This document shows, piece by piece, positions 24,623 to 33,619 of a stretch of DNA of 59,525 nt (its first letter is position 1; each line of letters begins with the position of its first letter). The translations under genes were made by a program, and so were the position numbers. Under the pieces are notes generated by a model. The model saw nothing but the letters and a program-made list of their open reading frames with translations. It was not told the origin of the DNA and searched no databases. The stretch comes from Secundilactobacillus angelensis (GTDB taxonomy: Bacteria > Bacillota > Bacilli > Lactobacillales > Lactobacillaceae): assembly GCF_012641075.1 (NCBI RefSeq), contig NZ_JAAXLJ010000016.1, forward strand, positions 1 to 59,525. The letters are read 5' to 3'.

Positions 24623-26251
24623 TTACTTCGACAAATATGCGTGGCTAAAGTCCCATTGTGCACCGGTTGGGAAGTATTGCACACCATGAACCTTAGACTT
24701 CAACATTTGACTTTGAGTTTGTTGATAGAGTGGTACAACGCCTTGTTGTTGCATGATGGTCTTTTCAGCGTTAACCAGATCATTCCAACGAGCATTGGTA
24801 TTGTTAGCATCTTTACCTTCAGCGTTTTTAACGTCCGTATCATAAGAACTGTTCTTCCATTGACCACGGTTGTAGGCGTTATTCGAAGTAAACAGTGAAC
24901 TAAACGAAATTGCGTCTGGGAAGTCAGCAATCCAGCCACTAACAACCATGTCGAATTGGCCCTTTGTTGAACGGCTCAAACGAACGTTAAATGGTACGTT
25001 GCTGGTTGTCACTTTAAGCCCTGGCAGCTTGTTTAATTGACTTTGAAGGAACTCAGCGGTCTTCTTACCAGCTGGTGTATCATCTGAAAGCAAGTTAAGC
25101 GTCATGCTTGATTTACCAGACTGCTTAAGGGCTTTCTTCCAGTAGGTTTTAGCCTGAGCCAAGTTATACTCAGTTCCTGACTTAACGTAAGCAGCATCCG
25201 CAAAGTCCTTGTTACCCTTTTTAGCAAGATTCGTTGGTACTAATCCCTTGGGCGTTTGAGACCCATCCGCTAAGATATCTTTTGTTAACTGACCATTATT
25301 GATAGCCATGTTAACGGCTTTGCGCGCATTGAGATTATTCTTGAAGAATCCTTTGCGTTGGTTCATTTCGAGATAGAAAGTTGAGGCGGAGTTCCGAACG
25401 TGCATCTGCTTAGAATTCTTAAACTGCTTGTACTGGGTACCATCAGTAATCAATTCATCAACCTTGCCACTTTGATACTGGCTGAGCCAAGTGCCTTGAT
25501 CCTTGATGACTTGGAACTTAACCGCCTTTAGCTTAGTCGCTTTAGCGTCCCAGTAGTTCTTATTCTTGGCTAACGTCCAAGTATTATTGGTTCCGTTCCA
25601 GCCGGTCATCGTAAATGGCCCGTTATAAACGGCCTGCTTAGAGTTAGCTGCAAACTTAGAGCCGTACTTTTCAACCACTTTTTGATTTTGTGGGAAAAAT
25701 GCGGGTGCGCCCACAATATACTTGAAGTAACTTTGTGGCCGTGACAACGTGACAACCACTTTATAGTCGCCATCCGCTTTGATACCTAGCTTGGAAGGCG
25801 CCATCTTACCCTTGTTGACCGCGCTAAAGTTCTTCACGTGGTCGTACAAGTAAGCATACTGCGAAGCCGTCTTTGGCTTAACGGTCCGTTGCCAGCCATA
25901 AACGAAATCTTTGGCAGTCACGGGGTCACCGTTACTCCACTTCGAATGACGCAGATTAAAGGTCCAGGTCTTGCCATCCTTTGAAACCTTATAGTTCTTG
26001 GCAACCCCAGGACGAAGCTTTGATCCCTGTCCAATTCGAAGTAACCCTTCATCCACGTTGTTTAACGCAGTCGCACTGACAATATCAGTGGACTTAGATG
26101 GATCCATGGTCGGTAAGTTGGACGTCTCCACCCAATTAAGTGTCTGATCGGTCGCCAAACTCTTGTTGCTACTCTTAGAACCACAGGCAGCTAACAGTAA
26201 TACTGAAACCCCTGAAACTGCCCCTAAAGCTAAAGCCTTGTTGAACTTCAT
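24623..26251 (-). CDS. oppA: Oligopeptide-binding lipoprotein OppA
   Basis: A 542-residue solute-binding lipoprotein. The signal peptide MKFNKALALG...VSVLLLAACGSKSS has a lipobox with the lipidated Cys near residue 23. The cluster 5 binding-protein fold follows (FVYGWQRTVKPKTASQYAYL, YNGPFTMTGW). Length is normal for OppA. AAGGGGAG sits about 10 bp before the ATG at 26251; a longer frame from 26305 lacks the signal at its start and is rejected. It is the first gene of the operon. Confidence 0.95.
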   Translation of the reverse strand: MKFNKALALGAVSGVSVLLLAACGSKSSNKSLATDQTLNWVETSNLPTMDPSKSTDIVSATALNNVDEGLLRIGQGSKLRPGVAKNYKVSKDGKTWTFNLRHSKWSNGDPVTAKDFVYGWQRTVKPKTASQYAYLYDHVKNFSAVNKGKMAPSKLGIKADGDYKVVVTLSRPQSYFKYIVGAPAFFPQNQKVVEKYGSKFAANSKQAVYNGPFTMTGWNGTNNTWTLAKNKNYWDAKATKLKAVKFQVIKDQGTWLSQYQSGKVDELITDGTQYKQFKNSKQMHVRNSASTFYLEMNQRKGFFKNNLNARKAVNMAINNGQLTKDILADGSQTPKGLVPTNLAKKGNKDFADAAYVKSGTEYNLAQAKTYWKKALKQSGKSSMTLNLLSDDTPAGKKTAEFLQSQLNKLPGLKVTTSNVPFNVRLSRSTKGQFDMVVSGWIADFPDAISFSSLFTSNNAYNRGQWKNSSYDTDVKNAEGKDANNTNARWNDLVNAEKTIMQQQGVVPLYQQTQSQMLKSKVHGVQYFPTGAQWDFSHAYLSK

Positions 26252-26613
26252 ATGCAACACACTCCCCTTATGTGAATCGGATAAAAATACTAATATATGT
26301 AACAATAAACTGTTTTTATTGTATATTAGGAAATCATTAAATTCAACTGTGTTTTATCATTTTTAAAGCATAAAGCGTTTACTTTAGCGAAATAATAGGC
26401 ATCTTTTTTTGAATAATTTTTACGGTATCGAATAAATACCCTCTGTTTCACCCTCCTTAGACGAAAATTGGTCAATCTTTATTCGTTCAGACTAACAATC
26501 GAATTATTAAAGAATTATAAGTTTGCTGGCACTCGTAAACTCTTGGCTCCAGAAACTAAATACCAGTGTGCCCTATGTTATACTGAGTCTAAACAGTTAA
26601 GGATGGTGACAAC
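26252..26613. promoter_or_regulatory. Divergent oppA-hflX intergenic region with oppA promoter
   Basis: On the minus strand TTGAAT (26346-26341) and TACAAT (26323-26318) lie 17 bp apart, giving an oppA leader of about 60 nt that is very AT-rich. On the plus strand only a TATACT (26579-26584) ahead of hflX is evident, with a poor -35. No CodY-like box could be named with certainty. Confidence 0.55.
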
Positions 26614-27891
26614 ATGGATAACAGCGAACTTGTGCCGGTCATTAACATTGGCCTTAATACAGGACGCTATAACTTTGATTATGCCATGGAAGAGTTAAAG
26701 GCCTTGTCAGAAGCTAATAACATGAACGTGGTGGAAACCACGGTACAAAATCTTAGTCAACCCGTTGCCGGTACCTACTTTGGAACCGGTAAAGTGGAAG
26801 AATTACGGGACATCGTTGTGGATACAGGAGCGGAAATCGTCGTTGCCAATGACGAATTAACTCCAAGCCAGATTAGAAACCTGGAAAAAATCGTGAAAGT
26901 CCCCGTGATGGATCGAACCGGTTTAATTCTCGCAATCTTTGCCAACCGAGCACAAAGCCGTGAAGCTAAGTTACAAGTGCAACTGGCTAAATTGCAGTAT
27001 CAGATGCCCCGGCTCCACACGGCCATGAACCAGCGACTGGACCAACAAACCGGGACTAGTTCGGGTGGTGGTTTCACCAACCGTGGTGCAGGTGAAGCAC
27101 AGATTGAATTAAGTCGTCGGACCGTGCAACGACAGATTAACCATGTGCGTCATGAACTAAAGGACGTCGATAAATCAGCCGAGATTAAGCGTCAGCAACG
27201 CGAAAAGGTTCAACTGCCTAACGTTGCGCTAATTGGTTATACCAACGCCGGTAAGTCAACAATTATGAACGAACTGATTAAACGCTACGGGATGAACGAT
27301 GATAAGCAAGTCATGGTAAAGAACATGCTCTTTGCTACTCTCGATACGAGTGTTCGTCAACTTCAGTTCGACGATTCTAAAAAAATGCTTTTAAGTGATA
27401 CGGTTGGTTTTGTTTCTCAACTGCCAACCACTTTGGTGGAAGCATTTAAATCAACTCTATATGAGGCTGCTAACGCTGATTTATTGATTCAAGTTGTGGA
27501 CTATTCCAGTCCTAACCGAATCGATATGATGTCCACTACCAAGAAAACACTGACCGAAATTGGCGTTCCCAATCTGCCAATGATCACCGTCTACAATAAA
27601 GCTGATCTCACTGACAACAACTACCCATCACGTGCTGGTGACGAGATTGTGGTCTCAGCTAAGGATCCTGCCTCTATCGATCTGCTTGTTCAGGTCATCC
27701 GCGAAAAAGTCTTTAAGAACTACGTCACCGCTACCTTCTTGATTCCGTTCGAAAAGGGCGATGTTGTTTCCTATTTGAACGAACACGCCAGCGTTAAATC
27801 AACCGACTATCTTGAGAATGGGACGAAGATTGAAGCTGAAGTCACTAACGTTGACTATCAGCGATTTGAACGATTCGTATTAGAAAAATAA
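26614..27891 (+). CDS. hflX: Ribosome-associated GTPase HflX
   Basis: A 425-residue GTPase. The HflX N-terminal domain (residues 1 to 180, with GTYFGTGKVEEL and VVANDELTPSQIRNLE) and the coiled linker lead into the G domain: G1 GYTNAGKSTI near 207, G3 DTVGF, G4 NKAD. A short C-terminal domain follows. HflX splits stalled or heat-damaged 70S ribosomes and is linked to antibiotic tolerance. AAGGATGG precedes the ATG, and a terminator follows at 27904. Confidence 0.96.
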   Translation: MDNSELVPVINIGLNTGRYNFDYAMEELKALSEANNMNVVETTVQNLSQPVAGTYFGTGKVEELRDIVVDTGAEIVVANDELTPSQIRNLEKIVKVPVMDRTGLILAIFANRAQSREAKLQVQLAKLQYQMPRLHTAMNQRLDQQTGTSSGGGFTNRGAGEAQIELSRRTVQRQINHVRHELKDVDKSAEIKRQQREKVQLPNVALIGYTNAGKSTIMNELIKRYGMNDDKQVMVKNMLFATLDTSVRQLQFDDSKKMLLSDTVGFVSQLPTTLVEAFKSTLYEAANADLLIQVVDYSSPNRIDMMSTTKKTLTEIGVPNLPMITVYNKADLTDNNYPSRAGDEIVVSAKDPASIDLLVQVIREKVFKNYVTATFLIPFEKGDVVSYLNEHASVKSTDYLENGTKIEAEVTNVDYQRFERFVLEK

Positions 27892-27903
27892 TCTTTTAAC
27901 GTC

Positions 27904-27947
27904 AAGAACCGCCACCCTGATGAAACATTGGGGTGACGGTTCTTTGT
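27904..27947 (+). terminator. hflX intrinsic terminator
   Basis: AAGAACCG (27904-27911) pairs with CGGTTCTT (27937-27944), with an inner CACCC/GGGTG stem, then TTGTTAT. Since this already ends hflX, repeat B behind it is not needed as terminator. Confidence 0.8.
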
Positions 27948-27965
27948 TATCACTGCTCTAAACGT

Positions 27966-28076
27966 GCTCAAACAAGCAAAGAGTTGCATCTAAGGGCACG
28001 CAACAAAAATTCCCAAAGTTCAGGGAATTTCCATTGCGTGCCCTTAGACTCCACTCTTTAACCGCTTGTTTTCACA
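27966..28076. repeat. Long stem-loop repeat B (AAGTTC family)
   Basis: AAACAAGC (27970-27977) pairs with GCTTGTTT (28064-28071); aa opposes TTAACC (28058-28063); AGAGT (27980-27984) pairs with ACTCT (28053-28057). A 14-bp stem (27990-28003 with 28034-28047) and AAATTCCC/GGGAATTT follow, closing on AAAGTTCA. It is followed directly by repeat C. Confidence 0.85.
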
Positions 28077-28091
28077 CTCTCTCACTTAAAC

Positions 28092-28200
28092 GTGCTCACC
28101 AAGTCAGAGGTCTGCACAGAACAGCACCCCACCACAAATCCAAGTTCGGGATTTATGGTGGGGTGCTGTTCTGCTTCGGTCTCTAAACGCCTTGGTTCAC
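28092..28200. repeat. Long stem-loop repeat C (AAGTTC family)
   Basis: GTG/CAC, ACCAAG (28098-28103)/CTTGGT (28191-28196), AGAG (28106-28109)/CTCT (28181-28184), an 18-bp perfect stem (28117-28134 with 28156-28173) and AATCC/GGATT close on AAGTTCG. The 5' flank TAAACGTGCTCA is identical to that of repeat B. Together B and C fill the space between convergent hflX and the glutamine-type transporter operon. Confidence 0.85.
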
Positions 28201-28210
28201 ACTCTGGGTA

Positions 28211-28864
28211 TTAACTCATCCTGCGATCCAACGACCGAGACAATAGCGATAATGCGTAACATACAATGAAGTACATAATCGCGATCATTAAGAACATCGG
28301 TAGAATGTACGTTGAGTTTTGACCATAAACGATTTGAGCGTTATGCATCAAATCTGGTAGAACGATAATCGTTGCTAGTGATGTATCCTTGATCAGGGAA
28401 ATAAACTGACTGACCAACGCCGGAATCATCTTTTTCATCGCTTGGGGCAAGACCACGTGGTACATGGCTTGTCCGTAACTCAGCCCGTTAGCTCTGGCAC
28501 CTTCCATTTGACCAGGGTCAACAGCAGCAATACCAGACCGCACGATTTCTGCAATCATCGTTGATTCAAAAACGGTCATGGCTAATATTGTTGCCCATAC
28601 ACTACTTGGACGGAAGCCTAAGTTTGGCAGGCCAAAGTAAGTGAAGAAGATGATTAGCAGCAACGGTAAGTTACGAATAATGTCGATGAACAAGCCGACA
28701 ATCGGTGACACAACTTTAATGTTCACGTAACGGATAATACCTAAAATTGAGCCCAAAACGTAGCTCCCAACAATGGAAACGACGGATACAGCCACCGTAA
28801 TCCAAAGGCCTTGAAGCAAGTAATGGATATTGATCCATGAATATGCATTGATAAAGTCTTTCAT
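28211..28864 (-). CDS. Polar amino-acid ABC transporter permease (second)
   Basis: A 217-residue HisM/GlnP-type permease with five helices and the EAA loop GQMEGARANGLSYGQAMYHV. It forms a heterodimer with the permease encoded 12 bp upstream. Together with the binding protein and ATPase of this operon it imports glutamine, glutamate or a similar polar amino acid. It is the last gene of the operon, ending just before repeat C. Confidence 0.92.
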   Translation of the reverse strand: MKDFINAYSWINIHYLLQGLWITVAVSVVSIVGSYVLGSILGIIRYVNIKVVSPIVGLFIDIIRNLPLLLIIFFTYFGLPNLGFRPSSVWATILAMTVFESTMIAEIVRSGIAAVDPGQMEGARANGLSYGQAMYHVVLPQAMKKMIPALVSQFISLIKDTSLATIIVLPDLMHNAQIVYGQNSTYILPMFLMIAIMYFIVCYALSLLSRSLDRRMS

Positions 28865-28876
28865 GACTGCACCTCC

Positions 28877-29515
28877 CTAGGCTAATTTCTTTTCAAGATA
28901 ACGCATCCAGTAACTTAGCGGTAATGTGATGATCAGATACAAAATACCAATGCAAATGTAAGTACTCATGGTATTCAATGAATCTGAAGCAATTACATTA
29001 CCTTGATACATCAGATCAAAGCCGGCAACGAAGGCTAGCACTGATGAATTTTTAACTAAGTTAATAAACTGGTTGCCCAGCGGCGGAATCACATAACGAA
29101 AGGCTTGTGGAAGAACAATATGCCGCATTGCTTGCCACCAAGATAACCCGTTGGCTCGGGCACCTTCCATTTGACCGGGATCCACCGAATTGATCCCAGA
29201 ACGAACCGTTTCAGCGATAAAGGCTGAGGTGTAAATTGTTAACCCGATTGTCCCAGCGGTAAAACCATTGATTTTCGCAACAAACATCGGAATCACCACG
29301 AAAAAGAACATGGTGATAACCAGTAACGGAATGTTCCGGAAAACTTCAATGTAGATTCGGGCAATCACGCGTAAAAACTTGATTGGTGTGGTTTCAAAAA
29401 TGGCGAACATCGATCCTACAATCAAGCTGAAGAATAGTGCAATCACACTACACAACAAGGTTTGACCGAATCCTTGGAGCAATAGACCGCCATAATTATG
29501 AAAAATAGCTATCAT
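28877..29515 (-). CDS. Polar amino-acid ABC transporter permease (first)
   Basis: A 212-residue HisM/GlnP-type permease with five helices and EAA loop GQMEGARANGLSWWQAMRHI. The ATG overlaps the last 4 bases of the binding-protein gene, so translation is coupled. It shares the EAA loop sequence with its partner permease nearly residue for residue, which fits a recent duplication. Confidence 0.92.
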   Translation of the reverse strand: MIAIFHNYGGLLLQGFGQTLLCSVIALFFSLIVGSMFAIFETTPIKFLRVIARIYIEVFRNIPLLVITMFFFVVIPMFVAKINGFTAGTIGLTIYTSAFIAETVRSGINSVDPGQMEGARANGLSWWQAMRHIVLPQAFRYVIPPLGNQFINLVKNSSVLAFVAGFDLMYQGNVIASDSLNTMSTYICIGILYLIITLPLSYWMRYLEKKLA

Positions 29516-30351
29516 CGTTCCATCTCCTTAACATTCATGCCAGGTACGTTACCAAACCACTTTTTCAAAATACGGTTGTACTGACCGCTCTGTTCAACTT
29601 TAGTCAAGGCCGTATTAAGGTCACGCTTGAACTCTGGTTGGCCTTTATTGATAGCAATACCGTATGGTTCTTTGGTAAATGCCCCACCAGTCAGAACGTA
29701 GCCAGGGTTTTCAACTGACATACCGGCTAAAATCCCGTTATCAGTGGTTAAGGCTTCACCTTGACCCGACTTCAATGCCGTCATCGCTTGGGCATAGTCA
29801 GATAATTGCAGCACCTTTGCTTTTGGCGCAAATTTGGCAACGTTTTGAACGGAGTTAGAGCCAACCACGCCCAATACAGTAGCACCTTTATGATTTAAAT
29901 CCTTGACGCTCTTAACTGAGCTACCCTTTTTTACCAGCAGGGATTGCCCAGCATCAAAGTAAGACCGAGAAAAGTCGACCTGCTTCAACCGCTCTGGCGT
30001 AATGGTCATGGTAGCCATAATGGCGTCAATGTTCCCGTTCTTCAATAACGGCATCCGGGTCGAACTCGTCACTTGAACAAAGTCCGCCTTGCCTTTGGGA
30101 CCTAAAATCTGTTTAGTGAGCGCCTTAGCCATATCAACTTCAAAACCCTTGATCTGACTATTTTTAACGTCCATTAAACCAAACAATTTCGTATCAGCTT
30201 TAACACCCCAAGTAATCGTGTTGGTCTGCTTGGCACGAGTCACTACGTTTTGATCTGCCAATGACTTTGATCCACAGGCACTCAGTACAAGCACTAGCGC
30301 CAAACTAGAGATGATAACGCTGACCAATCGGAATAATTTCTTCATGCCCAC
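29512..30351 (-). CDS. glnH: Glutamine/glutamate-type binding lipoprotein
   Basis: A 279-residue cluster 3 binding protein. The lipoprotein signal LALVLVLSACGSKS places the lipidated Cys near residue 26. The fold shows FEVDMAKALTKQILG and STRMPLLKNGNIDAIMATMT, with the typical ligand residues in TITPERLKQVDFSRSYFDAG. Substrate is inferred as glutamine or glutamate by family; arginine or cystine binders look similar. It lies between the ATPase gene (12 bp) and the permeases. Confidence 0.87.
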   Translation of the reverse strand: MGMKKLFRLVSVIISSLALVLVLSACGSKSLADQNVVTRAKQTNTITWGVKADTKLFGLMDVKNSQIKGFEVDMAKALTKQILGPKGKADFVQVTSSTRMPLLKNGNIDAIMATMTITPERLKQVDFSRSYFDAGQSLLVKKGSSVKSVKDLNHKGATVLGVVGSNSVQNVAKFAPKAKVLQLSDYAQAMTALKSGQGEALTTDNGILAGMSVENPGYVLTGGAFTKEPYGIAINKGQPEFKRDLNTALTKVEQSGQYNRILKKWFGNVPGMNVKEMER

Positions 30352-30363
30352 ACCTCCTGACTT

Positions 30364-31104
30364 TTAATGGGTAATAATCTTACTTAAGAATTGACGGGCA
30401 CGTTCATTGCTTGGCTGCCCATCAAAGAACTTCTCTTTAGTATCGTCTTCCAAAATCCGACCATCGGCCATGAAAATAACCCGGTTAGCCACTTCACGAG
30501 CGAAGCCCATTTCGTGGGTAACCACTAACATCGTCATGGAAGAGTCTCGAGCAATGTCCTTCATAACGTTCAGCACATCATCAATCATCTCGGGATCCAA
30601 GGCACTAGTAGGCTCATCGAACAACAATGCTTTGGGCTTCATTGCCAAAGAACGGGCAATGGCAATTCGTTGCTGCTGACCACCAGAAAGCTGCGATGGC
30701 ATCTTTGGTGCTTGATCAGCTAATCCCACTCGGTCAAGCATGTTCATGGCAATCTTCTTATTTTCTTCTTCTGGTCGTTTCAAAACCAGTCGAGGCGCTA
30801 ACATGATGTTCTCTAAAATCGTTTTATTTGCATACAAATTAAAGTGTTGGAACACCATCCCAACATTCTTGCGAATCCGGTTCATATCAGTCTTTCTATC
30901 AGCCAAATCCTGACCATTAACAATTAGCTGACCTTCTTGAATCCGCTCCAAACCGTTAACAGTCCGAATCAAGGTAGATTTACCAGAACCAGATGGGCCA
31001 ATCAGTACGACAGTTTCACCGGCATCAATGGTTAGATTGATGTCATGCAAAGCATGGAAATCGCCGTAGAACTTTTGAACATTGTGAAATTCAATCATTG
31101 ACAT
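30364..31104 (-). CDS. glnQ: Polar amino-acid ABC transporter ATPase
   Basis: A 246-residue ATPase: Walker A GPSGSGKSTLIRTVNGLE near residue 37, signature LSGGQQQRIAIARSLA and Walker B ALLFDEPTSALD. The ATG at 31104 is chosen because GGCGGAGGG lies 7 bp upstream; an upstream ATG at 31182 would read through the leader hairpin. It is the first gene of the operon, behind a leader of about 220 nt. Confidence 0.93.
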   Translation of the reverse strand: MSMIEFHNVQKFYGDFHALHDINLTIDAGETVVLIGPSGSGKSTLIRTVNGLERIQEGQLIVNGQDLADRKTDMNRIRKNVGMVFQHFNLYANKTILENIMLAPRLVLKRPEEENKKIAMNMLDRVGLADQAPKMPSQLSGGQQQRIAIARSLAMKPKALLFDEPTSALDPEMIDDVLNVMKDIARDSSMTMLVVTHEMGFAREVANRVIFMADGRILEDDTKEKFFDGQPSNERARQFLSKIITH

Positions 31105-31165
31105 GTTTTTTCCCTCCGCCTTTTGGAAAATAGCGACCAATCTATAAAGTAGTCTACAACAAGAT

Positions 31166-31213
31166 AAGCGAACAAGCTGCATGGTCTGAAAGAGGCATAC
31201 AGCCCGCTCGCTT
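31166..31213 (-). promoter_or_regulatory. 18-bp leader hairpin of the glnQ operon
   Basis: In the minus-strand RNA the arm 31213-31196 (AAGCGAGCGGGCTGTATG) pairs along all 18 positions with 31183-31166 (CATGCAGCTTGTTCGCTT). Four pairs are G-U, and the 12-nt loop is at 31195-31184. The opposite strand would have four A-C mismatches, so the structure belongs to the operon mRNA. It ends 61 nt before the glnQ ATG. Confidence 0.65.
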
Positions 31214-31332
31214 AGACGGCTGAAATCACTTAATATATGGTTCGCGTGAATTGCACTTTATTGAAAATGCGCGTCCGGAAGCCCTGAAATAGTGTTTTAA
31301 TTTCATACGCTTCTAATTTTGACTCATATTAA

Positions 31333-31361
31333 ATATTAAACCATATTCACCAATTGGTCAA
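31333..31361 (-). promoter_or_regulatory. Promoter of the glnQ operon
   Basis: Minus-strand TTGACC (31361-31356) and TAATAT (31338-31333) are 17 bp apart. Transcription would begin near 31326, giving the long leader. Between 31362 and 31560 a CCGCTGT/ACAGCGG inverted repeat is the only other structure I see. Confidence 0.65.
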
Positions 31362-31561
31362 AACAATCAAACGCAAGAAGCCCGCTGTATCGGCTCTCAT
31401 TATAGTAAAAACAGCGGTAAATCAAGCGTGAGTGCCTACGATATTTTTTTCATCAAACGGTAGAATATTCATTTATTTAGAAATATTCATTTTCCTATCA
31501 TGAAAATCTCATTTGGCTATTTATGTATACAGACCATTGGTTTAATTACCTGCTTAAATAG

Positions 31562-31592
31562 AAAAAAACAGGCCTCCGTTTAGGGCGCCTGT
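31562..31592 (-). terminator. Terminator of the DUF6681-like gene
   Basis: On the minus strand ACAGGC (31592-31587) and GCCTGT (31573-31568) enclose a 13-nt loop and run into seven Ts. Confidence 0.8.
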
Positions 31593-31605
31593 CTTAAAAG
31601 TAACT

Positions 31606-32550
31606 TTAATGGTAGCGTTTCATTCGTGATGTCGGTGCATCGTGTGTGGGATCAGTCTTCGGTACATTAGGATGGGACATGAGTGTGGTGTCAGTTTGAC
31701 GCTGTTGTGATTTATGCTCTCGCTCATAAGCTAGTTGAACTCGAATCGTGTATGGTGCCTGCTTTTCAATAGGTTCATTACGTCCCATCTCCATGTACGG
31801 GCCACCGACCAAGATGACGTTGGCGAGGTAGAGTCGTACCTTATCATAAACGTCTTCGATAGGCTGCAAGCCCACCGTCGTAATTTTACCCATGGGGGCT
31901 TTTTGTGCCTGATTCATCCCTGCATAGACGATCATTTGCTGACCGTCCTGCTGCAACTCAAAATAGGGAATGTTAACCCCTAGACCAATTGCGTAAACCG
32001 GCTTTTTAGTTTTCTCCAGTTGCTGGGCTAATTCTCGAGAACCCAGTCCACCGTAATTTGGTGTCATTAGCTGCATTTGCTGTAACTGATTAGCTAACTG
32101 AGCAATATTACTGCTTTGTTCAGCACTCACTGCGACCTTGCCAGGCAGGATTTTTTTACTGTCAAAATAACCATTAGCTGGTATATTCGCCCCGTTTAAC
32201 AGACTGTTACCACGTTGTTCACGAGTCTGTTGCATTCCTTCATGGGTTGGATCAGCCCCACCCAGCGTTTTACCCAGAGCCTTTTCAATCTTCGGTGAAA
32301 TATCTAACGGTGCCTGCTTCTCAGTAAAGTAGTAGAAAATGTTCATGACTGAGAAATACGCCAAGATAACAGCCACTAACAAGATGAGACTGCCCCGTAG
32401 TGCAAAACCGTTTTGAATCCAGCGCACCGAAACGTACAGTAAGTAGATAACACCAAAAACGCCAAGAATGGTGTAGATCCGGTTTTTTAATTTGACGTTT
32501 AAGTTTACGTAGCCCAGGTAGTGATTGATCATATCTAAGAAACTAAACAA
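31606..32550 (-). CDS. Membrane-anchored protein, DUF6681-like
   Basis: A 314-residue protein with two adjacent N-terminal helices (about residues 26 to 45 and 52 to 75), then a long cytosolic or exposed part containing MTPNYGGLGSRELAQQLE and a C-terminal block VRLYLANVILVGGPYMEMGR. I recall this pattern from the lactobacillal DUF6681 family, function unknown. The start is TTG at 32550: AAGGAGGTG is 9 bp upstream and no ATG fits. It follows the Ser-rich exported protein by 14 bp, so the two probably form an operon. Confidence 0.6.
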   Translation of the reverse strand: MFSFLDMINHYLGYVNLNVKLKNRIYTILGVFGVIYLLYVSVRWIQNGFALRGSLILLVAVILAYFSVMNIFYYFTEKQAPLDISPKIEKALGKTLGGADPTHEGMQQTREQRGNSLLNGANIPANGYFDSKKILPGKVAVSAEQSSNIAQLANQLQQMQLMTPNYGGLGSRELAQQLEKTKKPVYAIGLGVNIPYFELQQDGQQMIVYAGMNQAQKAPMGKITTVGLQPIEDVYDKVRLYLANVILVGGPYMEMGRNEPIEKQAPYTIRVQLAYEREHKSQQRQTDTTLMSHPNVPKTDPTHDAPTSRMKRYH

Positions 32551-32564
32551 ATGGTGTCACCTCC

Positions 32565-33041
32565 TTATTCTCCCGTTGTCTGACCGTTATCACCGGTATT
32601 ACCTGTGCTATCGGAATCAGTATTGGTTTGCGTATTATCAGTTTGTGAAGATGTCGTTGCCGATTTAGAATTATTCGTGCCATTATTAGTAGTTTCTCCT
32701 CCAGTAGACCGCGTCTTGCTAGAAGTCTTATTGGCATTACTCGTCGCGGTTTGTGGGTTTGAAGACGTCGTGCTCGTGTCGTTTTGATTATTTTGTGAGC
32801 TGGAATCCTTTTTCTTTGAACTATCGCTGCTAGCCTTCTTCTTATCCGAAGATTTACTATCAGAATTAGACGACTGCTTACTTGAATCCGACACTGAATT
32901 ATTGGAGACGACCTGTGAACTGGCTGGTCTGCCTTCATTCGAGTGACTGACTGAGTTGACGACCACGTTGGTTGCACCCAGTGCTAATGCGATTGAAACG
33001 ATTGCAAACGGGGTGATAAATGGTGGTGTCCGATATGCCAT
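32565..33041 (-). CDS. Ser/Asn/Thr-rich membrane-anchored protein of unknown function
   Basis: A 158-residue protein with one hydrophobic N-terminal segment (FITPFAIVSIALALGATNVV, residues 8 to 27) followed by about 125 residues of low-complexity Ser, Thr, Asn, Lys and Asp. This is the make-up of a secreted or wall-spanning tail anchored in the membrane. There is no lipobox or LPXTG motif. AAAGGAGG precedes the ATG. I do not recognise a family. The tail will vary quickly between strains, and repeats there can expand or contract. Confidence 0.65.
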   Translation of the reverse strand: MAYRTPPFITPFAIVSIALALGATNVVVNSVSHSNEGRPASSQVVSNNSVSDSSKQSSNSDSKSSDKKKASSDSSKKKDSSSQNNQNDTSTTSSNPQTATSNANKTSSKTRSTGGETTNNGTNNSKSATTSSQTDNTQTNTDSDSTGNTGDNGQTTGE

Positions 33042-33109
33042 GCTAATTCCCTCCTTTAAACTTTTTGTTCCCCATTAGTATCTCAAATTATGATTAATAA
33101 ACAACAAAA

Positions 33110-33136
33110 CAAACCTTAAATATTAAATAAGGTTTG
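33110..33136 (-). terminator. Terminator of the Fur-family gene
   Basis: CAAACCTTA (33110-33118) pairs with TAAGGTTTG (33128-33136). On the minus strand the stem is followed by TTTTGTTG. Confidence 0.75.
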
Positions 33137-33146
33137 CTTCCTGAAT

Positions 33147-33584
33147 CTATTTTGCCAATAGCTTTTGGCAATCCGGGCAGACACCGTAGAGTTCAATCCG
33201 ATGACCGACGATGCTGTAACCTGGCAGTTGCGACTGAAACACATCCATCGGGCATTCCTTAAGCTCTGTAACTTTACCACAGTTTTGACAGATAAAATGG
33301 TGGTGGTGAAGGTGACTAAAATCACACTGGTATTTGACCCGTGCCTGATCACCTTGGACTTGCTGTTCAACCATTCCAGCTTCTTCAAACTCTTTGATGT
33401 TGCGGTAAATGGTATTATGACTCATTCCTGGGAACTGTTTTCTCATATACTCGTCAACAAGCGTGACGTCATGGTAATGATCCTGGTTTTCGAGTAAGTA
33501 ATTCAGTAGCGCCTTGCGCTGTTTAGTGACCTTCAAATGATTCTTTTTAAGTTCTGTTAACGCCTGTGTAAGCTCTGCTGGCAT
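33147..33584 (-). CDS. Fur-family metal/peroxide regulator
   Basis: A 145-residue Fur-fold repressor. The DNA-binding domain covers residues 1 to 85 (VTKQRKALLNYLLENQDHYH, SHNTIYRNIKEFEEAGMV). The dimerisation domain carries HLHHHHFICQNCGKV, and the structural zinc is held by CQNC and CPDC. Whether it acts as Fur, Zur or PerR cannot be read safely; a Zur/PerR-like box lies in its own promoter. It is monocistronic. Confidence 0.87.
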   Translation of the reverse strand: MPAELTQALTELKKNHLKVTKQRKALLNYLLENQDHYHDVTLVDEYMRKQFPGMSHNTIYRNIKEFEEAGMVEQQVQGDQARVKYQCDFSHLHHHHFICQNCGKVTELKECPMDVFQSQLPGYSIVGHRIELYGVCPDCQKLLAK

Positions 33585-33619
33585 ATTTATGGCACCTCTT
33601 TGAAATTCCGTTGGTTAAA

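Noticed and set aside
27966-28200. Tandem repeats B and C as a CRISPR array
   Set aside because: Only two units, about 125 bp apart, with long internal palindromes and diverging stems. There are no identical 25-40 bp repeats with regular spacers and no cas genes.
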